Positions 6,853 through 16,383 of a DNA stretch of 64,000 nucleotides are shown here, piece after piece. Both the position numbers and the translations under genes were made by a program. A model generated the notes under the pieces. That model was not told where the DNA came from, did not search any database, and was given only the letters and a program-made list of their open reading frames with translations. This stretch comes from Gracilimonas amylolytica (GTDB lineage: Bacteria > Bacteroidota > Rhodothermia > Balneolales > Balneolaceae), in NCBI RefSeq assembly GCF_002911695.1, contig NZ_PQBS01000005.1, forward strand, positions 42,485 through 106,484, given 5' to 3'. Numbering within the stretch: position 1 is the first letter of the stretch; every line of letters starts with the position of its first letter.

Positions 6853-9225
6853 TCACAAGGTTAAAATTTCAAATGTATTGGATGGAAGGGTTACATATAA
6901 TCTTCCATTTTCAACGCGGAAATCATTGCCAAAATGGGCTTTCAGGTTGGTGTAATCGAATTCATCCCGAAGCTGCAGGCTAATTTCCTGATCAGAGTCC
7001 GCTTTATTGAAAACCACAATAGACTGATCCTCAAAATATGCCCTTGAGTATGCTAACTTATCCTCACCTACGGTGTGGAATCTGAAATCACCATAGGTCA
7101 GTGACATTTCATTGTTTCTGAGCTCTGTGAGTTTTCTGAAAATATTTCTATTTGCGATCTCAGGTTCTGTCAGCTCGCTTTCATCAAATTCCATCCATCG
7201 TCGGTTATCCGGATCATTGGCACCGGGCTGACCATATTCATCCCCCATATAGGTAACCGGAATGCCCGGTATGGTTTGGTTAAAGGCATGAAACATACTG
7301 AGTCTCTTGTAAGCAAAAGCCTGTGGATCTTCAATTTCCCTGGTCCATCCGGCTAACTTACCGTCTTCATCCCAGCTTACTTCTCCACTGGTTAAAGTGA
7401 TGAATCGGGTTTTGTCGTGATTACCCGAAATGTAGCCCATCAGGTTGTGATAGCCGTAGTAGTTAAAACTTTCCTGTAGCTGGGTTTGTAGGTTTTCGAA
7501 GGTATTACCCTGACCAAAGGTATTGAGGCCAGTATCGTACATGTTGAAATCGAACTGACTATCCAGCATTCCCGAATTGATATAGCTGGCCACCAACTCG
7601 CGGCTTCCATAAGTTTCACCGATCTGAAATATCTGTTCACCGGTCGGGATGGTCACTGAATCCTTGATCTTGCGGGTCAGGGTCCTCCAGAATTCCAGCT
7701 GAATATGTTTGGTGGCATCATGCCTGAATCCATCAAGGTCAAAATCCTTCACCCAGAATAAAGCGGAATCCGTCATGGTCTCTATCACTTCTTCCTTAGA
7801 GAAATCAAGGGTTGGCATAAAGGTATCGAACCAGGTGGTAAGGCGGTATTCATCCCATTTTTCAGTGTTCAGTGAACCGTCAGGCAAATACAGGTCCGTT
7901 GCCCAGTCCGGGTTTCTCTGATAGACCGGATGCTCTTCGTGTACATGGTTTGCCACATAATCGAGGATCACACTCATTCCATTTTCATGGGCTACGTCCA
8001 GCAGTGTTTCAAATTCTTCCTTGGTTCCAAAACGGTCATCCAGTTTTGAAGATGAGATCGGCCAGTATCCGTGATAACCGGAAAATTTCGTGGTCACTCC
8101 CCCTTTATCCCAAAGTCCATAGGCACCTTCAGGGTTTTTGGTGATCGGCGATAACCACAGTGTGTTCACCCCTATACTTTCAAAATATCCATCTTCAATC
8201 TTTTGTGTGATCCCTGCAAAATCACCGCCGTAGTAATTTGCTTTGGGGTGTATATCAGGGTCATCCACTTTTCTGGTGTTGGAAGGATTGCCATCACTAA
8301 ACCGGTCGATGAGCACGAAATACATATTCCAGTTGTGATAGTCCTTACGGGTAAGGTCCGAAGCAGATTCCACTACCCATCCGTTATTTAGCGGTATCAG
8401 TACATCGTTTGAAACCCGTCCATTTTCATCAAAGGTCCAGGCCCTGATACTTGAACGTTGCATGCTTCTGGCGTTACCGGGAATCTGAAAACTTACCATA
8501 TTGTCCTGATGGCGGGTTTCAAGCTGGTAGTTTTCCCAGAATACAATGGTATTTTCAGGCGACTCCGTCTTCAGATATACCGAAGGACCTGAATGATCAT
8601 AAGTTTCAAGATAAAGTCTTTCAGCATCGGGATTACCTGCCGTGAGAACCGAATTGGTTCCACCCATTCCATTTGATACCGTATTCGGATTATCGGGATC
8701 AGGCATTTCTACCCCATCCACCACAAACACATATTGATACACGCCTTCATTCACGATCATACTTGTTTCCCAAATCTCTCCTTTCCTTTCAAGAATGGCC
8801 GCATTGGGATTCCAGTTATTCATTTCGCCTTTCAGCTTTACAGAGCTGACGTTCTTTCCCTCAGGATCGAAGGTAATGGTTACCTGCTTCTTGTTTGATG
8901 CTTTCAACAGCATATCGTAGGCATACCCATCGGCCCATATCTTCAATACATCCAACGGGTCCTGGATTGAGCCGGTGAGAGTAACGGTGCTTTTATCACG
9001 GCTTAATTTCGCGTCCAGGCCGGCTGGAGCATGAATGGAATCGATGAGTGAGTGAGATTTGAAATAATCTGCCGTAATGATTTGAGTGGTATCATGCCCC
9101 AGGGTTACCGGAGAAGCCAATCCAATGATCTCTGAATTATGGGGAGCGTCGATCGGAGCCGTACACCCGGCAATAACAAAGGTTACTAAGAGTGCTACTG
9201 AAAGTCTTTTTATAACTGAGATCAT
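6853..9225 (-). CDS. GH13 enzyme with N-terminal starch-binding-like domain, lipoprotein
   Basis: A 790-residue lipoprotein (signal MISVIKRLSVALLVTFVIAG, Cys21). Residues about 115-180 contain KLKGEMNNWNP and GVYQYVFVVDG, typical of the beta-sandwich (CBM48/E-set type) that precedes neopullulanase-like GH13 barrels. The barrel begins near residue 298 (WNMYFVLIDRFSDG). Catalytic residues are D422 in ILDYVANH, nucleophile D503 in GFRHDATKH, acid/base E537 in FQIGETYG, and D604 in SGNHDKTRF. It resembles SusG/neopullulanase-type enzymes that cut alpha-1,4 bonds in starch or pullulan. It follows the T9SS amylase after 12 bases, so it is clearly in the same operon. Confidence 0.92.
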   Translation of the reverse strand: MISVIKRLSVALLVTFVIAGCTAPIDAPHNSEIIGLASPVTLGHDTTQIITADYFKSHSLIDSIHAPAGLDAKLSRDKSTVTLTGSIQDPLDVLKIWADGYAYDMLLKASNKKQVTITFDPEGKNVSSVKLKGEMNNWNPNAAILERKGEIWETSMIVNEGVYQYVFVVDGVEMPDPDNPNTVSNGMGGTNSVLTAGNPDAERLYLETYDHSGPSVYLKTESPENTIVFWENYQLETRHQDNMVSFQIPGNARSMQRSSIRAWTFDENGRVSNDVLIPLNNGWVVESASDLTRKDYHNWNMYFVLIDRFSDGNPSNTRKVDDPDIHPKANYYGGDFAGITQKIEDGYFESIGVNTLWLSPITKNPEGAYGLWDKGGVTTKFSGYHGYWPISSSKLDDRFGTKEEFETLLDVAHENGMSVILDYVANHVHEEHPVYQRNPDWATDLYLPDGSLNTEKWDEYRLTTWFDTFMPTLDFSKEEVIETMTDSALFWVKDFDLDGFRHDATKHIQLEFWRTLTRKIKDSVTIPTGEQIFQIGETYGSRELVASYINSGMLDSQFDFNMYDTGLNTFGQGNTFENLQTQLQESFNYYGYHNLMGYISGNHDKTRFITLTSGEVSWDEDGKLAGWTREIEDPQAFAYKRLSMFHAFNQTIPGIPVTYMGDEYGQPGANDPDNRRWMEFDESELTEPEIANRNIFRKLTELRNNEMSLTYGDFRFHTVGEDKLAYSRAYFEDQSIVVFNKADSDQEISLQLRDEFDYTNLKAHFGNDFRVENGRLYVTLPSNTFEILTL

Positions 9226-9237
9226 ACTTAAACTTGT

Positions 9238-12153
9238 TTATTTAATGAGCGTCATTTTCTTGGAGAGAACGGTTTCGGCTGCCTGTAATCGGTAGATATA
9301 CATACCACTGCTAAGATCGCTGGCATCGAATGATACGGTGTAGCTGCCGGCTGCTTTACGCTCATTTACCAATTCCTTCACTTTTCTGCCCAGCATATCG
9401 AACACTTCGAGTTTGACTTCCGCTGTTTGAGGCACGTTATAGGTAAATGAAGTAGTTGGATTGAACGGGTTCGGATAGTTCTGTCCTAACTTATAGGAAG
9501 AAGGCACCTCTTCCCCCTCTTCCTTTGAGGTTACGATATCGCCATCCGGAGTAGCAAATTCTTTGGTTGTAAAGATCTCAAATACACCCGGACCTAAAGG
9601 AATCTGCTGCTCTGTATTGGAGATGGTTTCCGAAGTCCCGCCAAAATAATTATACCACGTACCGGTAGATGGAAAAGAAACCGTAGGAGTTGCCGTTTCT
9701 ACACCGAAATTACCTACAATTACAACATCTGAATCAGAATGCTGTAAAGTGACTGTTTTGACCGAACCTGATAAGCTGTGCTCAAGCATATCAGGGTTTG
9801 TGAAGACGGGAGAGCTTTTTCTTAGATAGATCAATGCACTCCAGGCTTTATACAGTTTCTTCCGTTCAGTGTCATCATAATAATCCCAGCGAATGGGTTT
9901 TTCACCTACTCTGATCGGGTCAGAAGAAAGACAATCTCCATTACTTCCATCACCACTTGGCTTAAGGCACTCTCCGGGACCTCCTCCATAACCAAGTTCC
10001 CCAAATTGCCATATCATTTTCGGCCCGGGCAGTGTAAAGAAAAATGCTCCGGCCAGTTTTTGACGCTGAAGTGCTGTTCCAAGCTCAGTGATATCATAAT
10101 TTCCGGAAGAATTACCGTAGTTCAGATTCTTGAACATCAGCCATTGCTCATCATGGCTTTCCATGTATCCAACGAGGTGTCGCTTCTGAAAACTGCTGCG
10201 AGATTCGGAAAGTACACGATACAAATTCGATTTCCCCCCGTCATGATAACCCATGGTGGCTTCACTGTAGTTCCCATTCATGTTCCCCCATAACATAACT
10301 CCTTTGCCTTCATCTACACGGTAATTAGCCCATTCGGCTTCCTCCTGTTCACCTCCCAGATGCTCAAAAATTACAATAAACTCAGGATCTGCGGCCCATT
10401 GGTAATCGGAATATTTTTTTAAGACATCAACTCTGTCTTGCTGAAAGCTTCCGGTACAACTTCCACCGTCTCCCGCACAATTCTGAGTAAATCCTTTGGT
10501 CAGATCCCACCGAAAACCATCGATCTTATACTCTTCGATCCAATGCTCGATCATACGTTTGTTGTAGTATTGAGTGCCAGAATATGAATGATCAAAGTCA
10601 TTGAAAACATTATAGGCGTGCCGGGCCACAGAGTTGAAATAATAGTTATCATCATTTCCATAGAGCCGGTAAAGTGGGTTCGGATCCGTAGCGTGATTCA
10701 TTACCACATCGAGGATCACTGCGATATTCCGTTTATGGGCCTCATCCACAAATTTCTTGAAGGCTTCCGGAGTGCCGTAAGCTTTATCGAGTGCCAGGTG
10801 ATGATTGGGATTATACCCCCAGCTTAGATTTCCGTCAAATTCATTTACGGGCATTAATTCAATAGCGTTCACTCCAAGATTTTCCAGGTAATTGAGGGTA
10901 TCTGTCAGTGTCTGGAAATTACCCTCCTCAAGGAAATCACGGATCAGTAATTCGTAGATAACGAGCTCTTCTTTGGCCGGACGCTGATAATTCGTGGCTT
11001 CCCAGGTATATTCTTGCTCTTGTCTCAGGTAGGTAACCCATCCTTCGGTTTCTTCAGAAGGATATGGCATGAGGTTCGGGAAAGTAGTGTTGCTGATATA
11101 TTGATCATTGTACGGATCAAGTACCAACGAAGAATAAGGATCTGAGATCCTGAGGTTACCATCAACAAGATATTGAAATGCGTGATCACCGGAACTCAGA
11201 CTGCCGTCGTTTAATTCGATCCAAAACCAGGTACTGTCGGTCCCCTGATGTTCTACATTCATCAAATAATCAGAACTGGGAGTCCAGTCGTTGAAACTTC
11301 CTATCACATATACATATTCTTTAGAAGGAGCAAAAAGTGAAAGCGTTACCGAACCATCGGGATTTCTGGTGATCCCATCCTCAAGCCCTGCGGGACGGTC
11401 TAATATCTGCCCGTTATTATCTTTGATCGTGAAGAATACGGAAGCTGTATCTTTGGTCCCCTGATTATCGTCTGCGATCAGCTCAAACGTTACATCGGTA
11501 TCATTAGCCTCCGGTGTGTAACTGTAGGTAAGGCTTTCGGTTGAAACCGATTGCACTTCATCCCCATTCTTTTGAAGCGTTAAGCTTATTGTTCCTGATG
11601 TAGTTGAACCCGCGCCTTCAATTTCAAAGGTTTCGTTTCTGTTAAGAATTACAACATCATCAGCAGGAGTAATGAACTGGGCATTGGTCTCACCGGAATA
11701 AAGATCTACAAATATGTCTGAATTTCCGGTATCCTTTCCTTCTGCAGTAACGCTTCCGCCTTCAACACCCTTAAATACAATCGCGATTTGCTCAATTACT
11801 TCTCCTGCATCGGTAACTCCAAAAAATTCCCGTACAGAAGGCCCATAAGTGAATTCCCATTTATCATTGCCGAGCGGTGTTGCTTTCATGGACTCATCAT
11901 GAGTATTCCAGTCAAACGGCACGTATCTCCAATCACTGCTGCTGGTACTTTCACTGGTAATAACTCCGGTATGAAGATAGACATCACCGGTAAATCCGGC
12001 CAGACCACCATTACCTTCTGTTGCGTCATAGGTAATAGTAACTTGACCTGACTCTGTTGGAAAAATAGGATCGGTGACGATGATTTGCGCAAGCACTGCC
12101 GACCCTAAACATTGGATCAGTAAAAAAACTAACAGGGATCTAACTACTTTCAT
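9238..12153 (-). CDS. Secreted multidomain GH13 amylase with T9SS sorting domain
   Basis: A 971-residue exported enzyme. MKVVRSLLVFLLIQCLGSAV plus LAQ is a cleavable signal peptide. Two beta-rich segments (about 24-155 and 160-250) precede a CBM48-like domain near 258-350 (VYVIGSFNDWTPSSDYLM), and then the barrel. The catalytic set is D482 in VILDVVMNHA, nucleophile D550 in GFRWDLTKG, acid/base E597 in FIVIFEHLGG, and D668 in MESHDEQW. The last 85 residues, from YKLGQNYPNPFNPTT to a Lys-rich end, form a type-A T9SS C-terminal sorting domain, so the enzyme should be released or attached at the cell surface. I chose the ATG at 12153, 10 bases past the lacI stop; an ATG at 12171 and a TTG at 12174 would overlap lacI and spoil the signal peptide. 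Confidence 0.92.
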   Translation of the reverse strand: MKVVRSLLVFLLIQCLGSAVLAQIIVTDPIFPTESGQVTITYDATEGNGGLAGFTGDVYLHTGVITSESTSSSDWRYVPFDWNTHDESMKATPLGNDKWEFTYGPSVREFFGVTDAGEVIEQIAIVFKGVEGGSVTAEGKDTGNSDIFVDLYSGETNAQFITPADDVVILNRNETFEIEGAGSTTSGTISLTLQKNGDEVQSVSTESLTYSYTPEANDTDVTFELIADDNQGTKDTASVFFTIKDNNGQILDRPAGLEDGITRNPDGSVTLSLFAPSKEYVYVIGSFNDWTPSSDYLMNVEHQGTDSTWFWIELNDGSLSSGDHAFQYLVDGNLRISDPYSSLVLDPYNDQYISNTTFPNLMPYPSEETEGWVTYLRQEQEYTWEATNYQRPAKEELVIYELLIRDFLEEGNFQTLTDTLNYLENLGVNAIELMPVNEFDGNLSWGYNPNHHLALDKAYGTPEAFKKFVDEAHKRNIAVILDVVMNHATDPNPLYRLYGNDDNYYFNSVARHAYNVFNDFDHSYSGTQYYNKRMIEHWIEEYKIDGFRWDLTKGFTQNCAGDGGSCTGSFQQDRVDVLKKYSDYQWAADPEFIVIFEHLGGEQEEAEWANYRVDEGKGVMLWGNMNGNYSEATMGYHDGGKSNLYRVLSESRSSFQKRHLVGYMESHDEQWLMFKNLNYGNSSGNYDITELGTALQRQKLAGAFFFTLPGPKMIWQFGELGYGGGPGECLKPSGDGSNGDCLSSDPIRVGEKPIRWDYYDDTERKKLYKAWSALIYLRKSSPVFTNPDMLEHSLSGSVKTVTLQHSDSDVVIVGNFGVETATPTVSFPSTGTWYNYFGGTSETISNTEQQIPLGPGVFEIFTTKEFATPDGDIVTSKEEGEEVPSSYKLGQNYPNPFNPTTSFTYNVPQTAEVKLEVFDMLGRKVKELVNERKAAGSYTVSFDASDLSSGMYIYRLQAAETVLSKKMTLIK

Positions 12154-12163
12154 TGTAATATCT

Positions 12164-13177
12164 TTAAACATCAACCGCTCTTCCGTTTACTTTTGTAGAA
12201 GACCGAGTAATAAGTTCTGGGGTATAAATGGTTTGTGATATAGTTTTATCCGGGTTATTCATCCTGTCGATAAGATTTTGAGTAGCAAAAAATCCCATTT
12301 CCCTCATGGGCTGACGAATCGTTGACAATCCCATATATTCGGCCAGTTCAATATCATCATAGCCAATGATAGGAATTGACTTGCCGGTATCCTGCATGGC
12401 TTTTAATGCTCCTACAGCCTGAATATCAGATGCACAAAAACAGGCATCCGGAATCGGATCCATCTTTAGCATCTTTATCATTGCCTCATAGCCGGCTCTT
12501 TCAGTAAAACCATCCCTGTTCATGGTGTCTCCCTTAACAACCAGTTGCTTGTCGAAAGGGATGTCAAGTTCTCCAAGAGCTTTTTTATATCCTCGTAAAC
12601 GATCTTTTATGGGTTTGGAAGTTTCCATGGCCGATAACATCGCAATTCGCCGATGTCCGCAGTCATGAAGTGCCTTTACGGCTCTGTATGCTCCTTGCGC
12701 ATTATCCACACTTACAGAGTCAAATCCTCCAAAATACTCATCCACCAAGGTAATGGGGACGTTATATTTTTGAAGACTTTCCCAATCTTTATCTTCGAGA
12801 TGTATAGAGACAAATAAATAACCCTCTGCCCATCTACGCTTGAGTACGTGTTCTACTTGTTTTTTAAGGTCTTTATTGGGTGAAATATTGAATATACTCA
12901 ACTCGTAGTTCACCTCACTCAACTTATCTTGTACCCCACCGAGGATCTCCATGAAAAAATAGTTGGAGATAACGGGTACCACGATCATTACCGTGTTATT
13001 CTTACGACTAGCCAAACCCTGGGCAAATGCCTGTGGGTGATATCCCATTTCGTCTGCCACGGTTAATACTTTTTTACGGGCCTTGTCGGATACGTTACCG
13101 CTGTTGTTAAAAACGCGGGAAACGGTGGCTATACTTACTCCGGCCTTTTTTGCGATATCGTAAATTGTAGCTGCCAA
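12164..13177 (-). CDS. LacI-family transcriptional regulator of the glucan locus
   Basis: A 337-residue regulator. Residues 3-25 (TIYDIAKKAGVSIATVSRVF) form the LacI helix-turn-helix, followed by the hinge helix PQAFAQGLASRKN and a periplasmic-binding-like sugar domain (VMIVVPVISNYFFMEILGG and on). The start is a TTG at 13177, preceded by AAAGAG; the HTH begins at residue 4, so no later start is possible. It is the first gene of a unit with three amylases. Two sites of the classic LacI-family form, TGTAAGCGCTTACA, lie before susC, so it probably represses or activates susCDE in response to a maltodextrin. No equally good site is visible before its own start. Confidence 0.93.
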   Translation of the reverse strand: MAATIYDIAKKAGVSIATVSRVFNNSGNVSDKARKKVLTVADEMGYHPQAFAQGLASRKNNTVMIVVPVISNYFFMEILGGVQDKLSEVNYELSIFNISPNKDLKKQVEHVLKRRWAEGYLFVSIHLEDKDWESLQKYNVPITLVDEYFGGFDSVSVDNAQGAYRAVKALHDCGHRRIAMLSAMETSKPIKDRLRGYKKALGELDIPFDKQLVVKGDTMNRDGFTERAGYEAMIKMLKMDPIPDACFCASDIQAVGALKAMQDTGKSIPIIGYDDIELAEYMGLSTIRQPMREMGFFATQNLIDRMNNPDKTISQTIYTPELITRSSTKVNGRAVDV

Positions 13178-13304
13178 ATCAAATCTCTTTAAGTATTACC
13201 GGATCAGTTTGTTGGAGTATCTTTAAGTTATTATAAAAGATGCACTTTACGTATTTGCCAGATAAAACACATTCTTTCTTTTGGAAACATGTGTTGTAAC
13301 CTTG

Positions 13305-13352
13305 AAAATTATAAACCAACCTGGGGTCTCTCTATGCTGAGTGAACCCCAGG
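13305..13352 (-). terminator. Terminator after the susCDE unit
   Basis: CCTGGGGT (13320-13327) and ACCCCAGG (13345-13352) form a perfect 8-base stem with a 17-base loop. On the minus strand the stem is followed by TTGGTTTATAATTTT. It sits 16 bases after the susE stop and separates susCDE from lacI, whose promoter must lie between 13178 and about 13304. Confidence 0.7.
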
Positions 13353-13368
13353 CAGTTTATTCAATCTT

Positions 13369-14430
13369 TTAGTTCTGGATCAACTCGTAGGTATACGGAG
13401 CTTCACTAAGATCCAGTATCACTGTATAGTTACCCGATGCAGGAACTGGGATATTGGCTCCATCCTGATCAAGGAAGCCATCACCTTCAGCGTCGCCGTA
13501 GTTAAGAGCCCAGTCATCATTTGCCCTAAACTTCATCTCGCCGGCAGATAATGTAATATCCACGGACCAGGTTTTTTCAGCCGGATCGTAGGTCATGTCG
13601 GTGTCTGTACTCCAACCACCCGGTGTGGCATCTCCGATAACACCCCACTGTGTATTCATAAGAGTATAAGTGAGGGTATTCAGGTTTACGTTCATTTTGT
13701 AATAACCCGGATTTTCGAGATACAGGTCGTTACCGATCCCGCCTTCTTCAAGGTTCCCATTATTATCAGGAGTTCCCCAGTTGAGATCCCAGCTTCTTTC
13801 GGCTGTGAACTTAAAGTAATTATTACCATTGGCCATATAAACATAGCCCTCATAACGGTCATTATCCTGTAGTGAGGTCAACGGTGGAGCATCACCCGGA
13901 GTCCAGTCATTGCCATAACCACTGGCAGCCTGATAACCACCTGGAACAAAGATCTGAGGATAAGATATATCCACATAGTATGGAGTTACTGCAAATGAAA
14001 CGGCTGCTGAGTGAAGCACCTCAACATTATCATTGATGTCTGCTACCACTCGCAGGTCAATTGCACTTTCAACATTTACCGGAAATCCAGCGGTAAGTAA
14101 TGAATTGTTGAATTCGCCCACCATTACTGTTGCTGAGTTCGAATTAGTTCTGAGCAATGTGGCAGGAGCTGCAAAATCAGTGCCTGCCTCAGCCATTTCA
14201 ATGGTGTATTCAGCCGGAGCTCTGAACCCTACCCCCGGTTTACGCCATTCTAACTCAAAGGCCACTTCCTCACTGTTTTCTTCTGTCAAAACAAGAGATT
14301 GACCGGCTGGAGAAGTCGTAAATGTCGGACCTTCAACATTGGTACTGTAGGTCGGCCCAAAGCTGTCTTCACATGATGTGAAGACAAACAGGCCTGCTAA
14401 AACAAATATGAATAGATTTAATTTTTTCAT
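13369..14430 (-). CDS. susE: SusE-type outer-membrane starch-binding lipoprotein
   Basis: A 353-residue surface lipoprotein (MKKLNLFIFVLAGLFVFTSC, Cys20). An N-terminal SusE-type Ig-like domain (about 21-155) is followed by two carbohydrate-binding repeats, about 160-261 and 262-353. Each has the W..YG pattern that places aromatic residues on the starch helix (for example DWALNYGDAEGDG in the second). The first repeat begins IFVPGGYQAASGYGNDWTP and is nearly the same as a domain inserted in the adjacent SusD. SusE proteins hold starch at the cell surface for the SusCD complex. The gene follows susD by 26 bases and precedes a terminator. The symbol is given by family and position. Confidence 0.88.
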   Translation of the reverse strand: MKKLNLFIFVLAGLFVFTSCEDSFGPTYSTNVEGPTFTTSPAGQSLVLTEENSEEVAFELEWRKPGVGFRAPAEYTIEMAEAGTDFAAPATLLRTNSNSATVMVGEFNNSLLTAGFPVNVESAIDLRVVADINDNVEVLHSAAVSFAVTPYYVDISYPQIFVPGGYQAASGYGNDWTPGDAPPLTSLQDNDRYEGYVYMANGNNYFKFTAERSWDLNWGTPDNNGNLEEGGIGNDLYLENPGYYKMNVNLNTLTYTLMNTQWGVIGDATPGGWSTDTDMTYDPAEKTWSVDITLSAGEMKFRANDDWALNYGDAEGDGFLDQDGANIPVPASGNYTVILDLSEAPYTYELIQN

Positions 14431-14456
14431 GATTCTGTCCTAAAAAATTGTTGGTT

Positions 14457-16358
14457 TTAGTAACCCGGGTTTTGCACCAGGTTTGGATTCGCATTTACGT
14501 CAGAAGAAGGCAGCGGATAAATGTTAAAGTGACCACTTACTGCCTGACCTTCCTGAATTCCGCCTTTCCATGCCCATACATAATCACCGCTTGTGAATAA
14601 GCCGAAACGGATAAGATCTGTTCTGCGATGTCCTTCCCAATACAACTCTCTTGCTCGTTCGTCAAGAATGAACTCTGGGGTGATTTCCTGTGCAGTTACA
14701 TCAGCAGTGTTATCTCCGTAAGCTCTGAATCTCAGATCGTTGACCAGAGTAACGGCTTTATTGACATCACCACCGGCTGCACCGCGAGCAGTTGCTTCTG
14801 CATACATCAAGTAGGCATCAGCCAATCGGAACATTGGAAAATCGATATCCACAAATTCAAGGTCTTGGGGAGGACTGCCATCGCTGTTGATGTTTTTCCA
14901 TTTGGTGATAGTATAACCATCCGCAAAAGTACCCGGATCAGCTACCTCTTTGTTTTGACCATCAGTAAAGAACATCGCGCGTGCATCAAGTGGATTTACT
15001 CCCTGATTTTCAACTGAGTAGGTAAGGTCGTTCAGGTTTACTTCCATATAGTAAACTCCACCATCTGCTACAGAAAGGTTGTTTCCGTTCTGGACCAAAT
15101 TACCGTCTTGGCCTCCATAATTGGTTGTCCAAGTTCGGTCTTCAGTAAATTTGAATTCAGCACCCTCAGCAAAATAAACGTATCCGGTATAGATACCATC
15201 GTTATTCTCTGAAACCAGTGGTGGAGCATCTGCAGGGCTCCAGTCATTAGAGTACCCACTCGCAGATTGGTATCCGCCGGGAACATAGATCTCATCATTT
15301 CCACCTGGATTTGGTGTTGTGTAGCCTGAAAGATCAAATTGATCGACAAATTGAGGAAGGGTTCGGTAACCGCCCCAGCCCCCGTTAAGACCTAGTTCGG
15401 CGGCATTCATATTTCCGCCAACCGCAGCGTGAGCAATAAAGGTAGTACCCCCGTAACCGGTGGTATTCACACCATCAAAAGTGATCGGAAAGATGATCCC
15501 ATCAGCAGTATGGTTATCCGCCATGAATAGCTCCTGATAATTATCGTGAAGCTGATAGGCACCATCGTCGATGATGTTATTGGTATAGGTGATCACATCG
15601 TCATAGCGATCTTCGCCAATATACACTTCGGCGTTCATGTACAGTTTGGAAAGCAGCATCCAAACGGCTGCACGGTCGGCACGACCATATTCATTTTGTC
15701 CCTGCGCAATGATCTCACTTTCAATTTCAAGCAACTCACTTTCTATGAAATTGAACAGATCCTGAGCATTGGTTCTTTGAGGGGGCTCTGCTCCTACCTC
15801 GTTATCTTCAGTGACAAAGGGCACATTTCCACCAAAAAGGTCAAGAGCATGCCAGTAGCTCAGTGCTCTGATAAATCGTGCCTCAGCCAAGTATTCCTGA
15901 ATAGCTGCTTCTTCACGGCCTTCGGCATTGCGAATAAACTCATTCGCCATGGCAATGGTATAGTAGATGCGACTATACATACCCATCACAAAGTCATTGG
16001 AAGCGGTCCATGACATAGTGTTGAAATCAGGAAGTCCTTCATCACCCCACCCTATGATCGCCAGATCGGTTGGATTTACCTGGTGTGTGAAATATTGACG
16101 AACATAGCTTGAAAACCCTTCGTCAATGCCCTGAATATCGGCATCACCTGCAGGCCCTTGCTGGCCTGTTGTGGCAAAGCCTGCATAAAGCTTGGCTAAT
16201 ACCTGTCTATACTCTTCCGGGGTATTGTAGATCGATTCTGAAGTTACCACATCATCATCAATAGGCGATGTGTTCAGATCATCGATACACGATGTAGCTG
16301 TAAAACCCAAGAATACGGTCAGTACAATAAATAATGTTTTATATGTTTGATTAAACAT
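14457..16358 (-). CDS. susD: SusD-type glycan-binding lipoprotein with an inserted SusE-like starch-binding domain
   Basis: A 633-residue lipoprotein (lipobox TATSC, Cys24), longer than the usual 500-560 residues. The tetratricopeptide-like part (EYLAEARFIRALSYWHALDLFGG, then GRADRAAVWMLLSKLYMNA) and the C-terminal core (RLADAYLMYAEA, then LDERARELYWEGHRRTDLIRFG) are typical of SusD. Between them, residues 357-451 (nucleotides 15003-15290) run from IYVPGGYQSASGYSNDWSP to YSVENQ and match the first starch-binding repeat of the neighbouring SusE. The insertion follows LPQFVDQFDL and precedes DARAMFF, which are adjacent in ordinary SusD. SusD caps the SusC channel and delivers glycan; the extra domain should add a second starch site to the lid. 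It starts 25 bases after susC. Confidence 0.93.
   Translation of the reverse strand: MFNQTYKTLFIVLTVFLGFTATSCIDDLNTSPIDDDVVTSESIYNTPEEYRQVLAKLYAGFATTGQQGPAGDADIQGIDEGFSSYVRQYFTHQVNPTDLAIIGWGDEGLPDFNTMSWTASNDFVMGMYSRIYYTIAMANEFIRNAEGREEAAIQEYLAEARFIRALSYWHALDLFGGNVPFVTEDNEVGAEPPQRTNAQDLFNFIESELLEIESEIIAQGQNEYGRADRAAVWMLLSKLYMNAEVYIGEDRYDDVITYTNNIIDDGAYQLHDNYQELFMADNHTADGIIFPITFDGVNTTGYGGTTFIAHAAVGGNMNAAELGLNGGWGGYRTLPQFVDQFDLSGYTTPNPGGNDEIYVPGGYQSASGYSNDWSPADAPPLVSENNDGIYTGYVYFAEGAEFKFTEDRTWTTNYGGQDGNLVQNGNNLSVADGGVYYMEVNLNDLTYSVENQGVNPLDARAMFFTDGQNKEVADPGTFADGYTITKWKNINSDGSPPQDLEFVDIDFPMFRLADAYLMYAEATARGAAGGDVNKAVTLVNDLRFRAYGDNTADVTAQEITPEFILDERARELYWEGHRRTDLIRFGLFTSGDYVWAWKGGIQEGQAVSGHFNIYPLPSSDVNANPNLVQNPGY
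15003..15290 (-). other. Inserted starch-binding domain within SusD
   Basis: Codons 357-451 of susD encode about 95 residues that align without large gaps to residues 160-261 of SusE (nucleotides 13648-13953). Shared words include VPGGYQ, ASGY, NDW, P.DAPPL, GYVY and the LTY end. The aromatic residues W and Y expected to contact the glucan are kept. Confidence 0.85.
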
Positions 16359-16383
16359 GATCTTGGTTATTAAATAGTTTCAA

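Noticed and set aside
6698..6955. Open frame of 85 codons across the inverted repeat between amylase genes
   Set aside because: Made from palindromic repeat and the antisense of the GH13 C-terminus.
12154..12174. Upstream starts (ATG 12171, TTG 12174) for the T9SS amylase
   Set aside because: They would overlap lacI and place extra residues before a complete signal peptide that starts at 12153.
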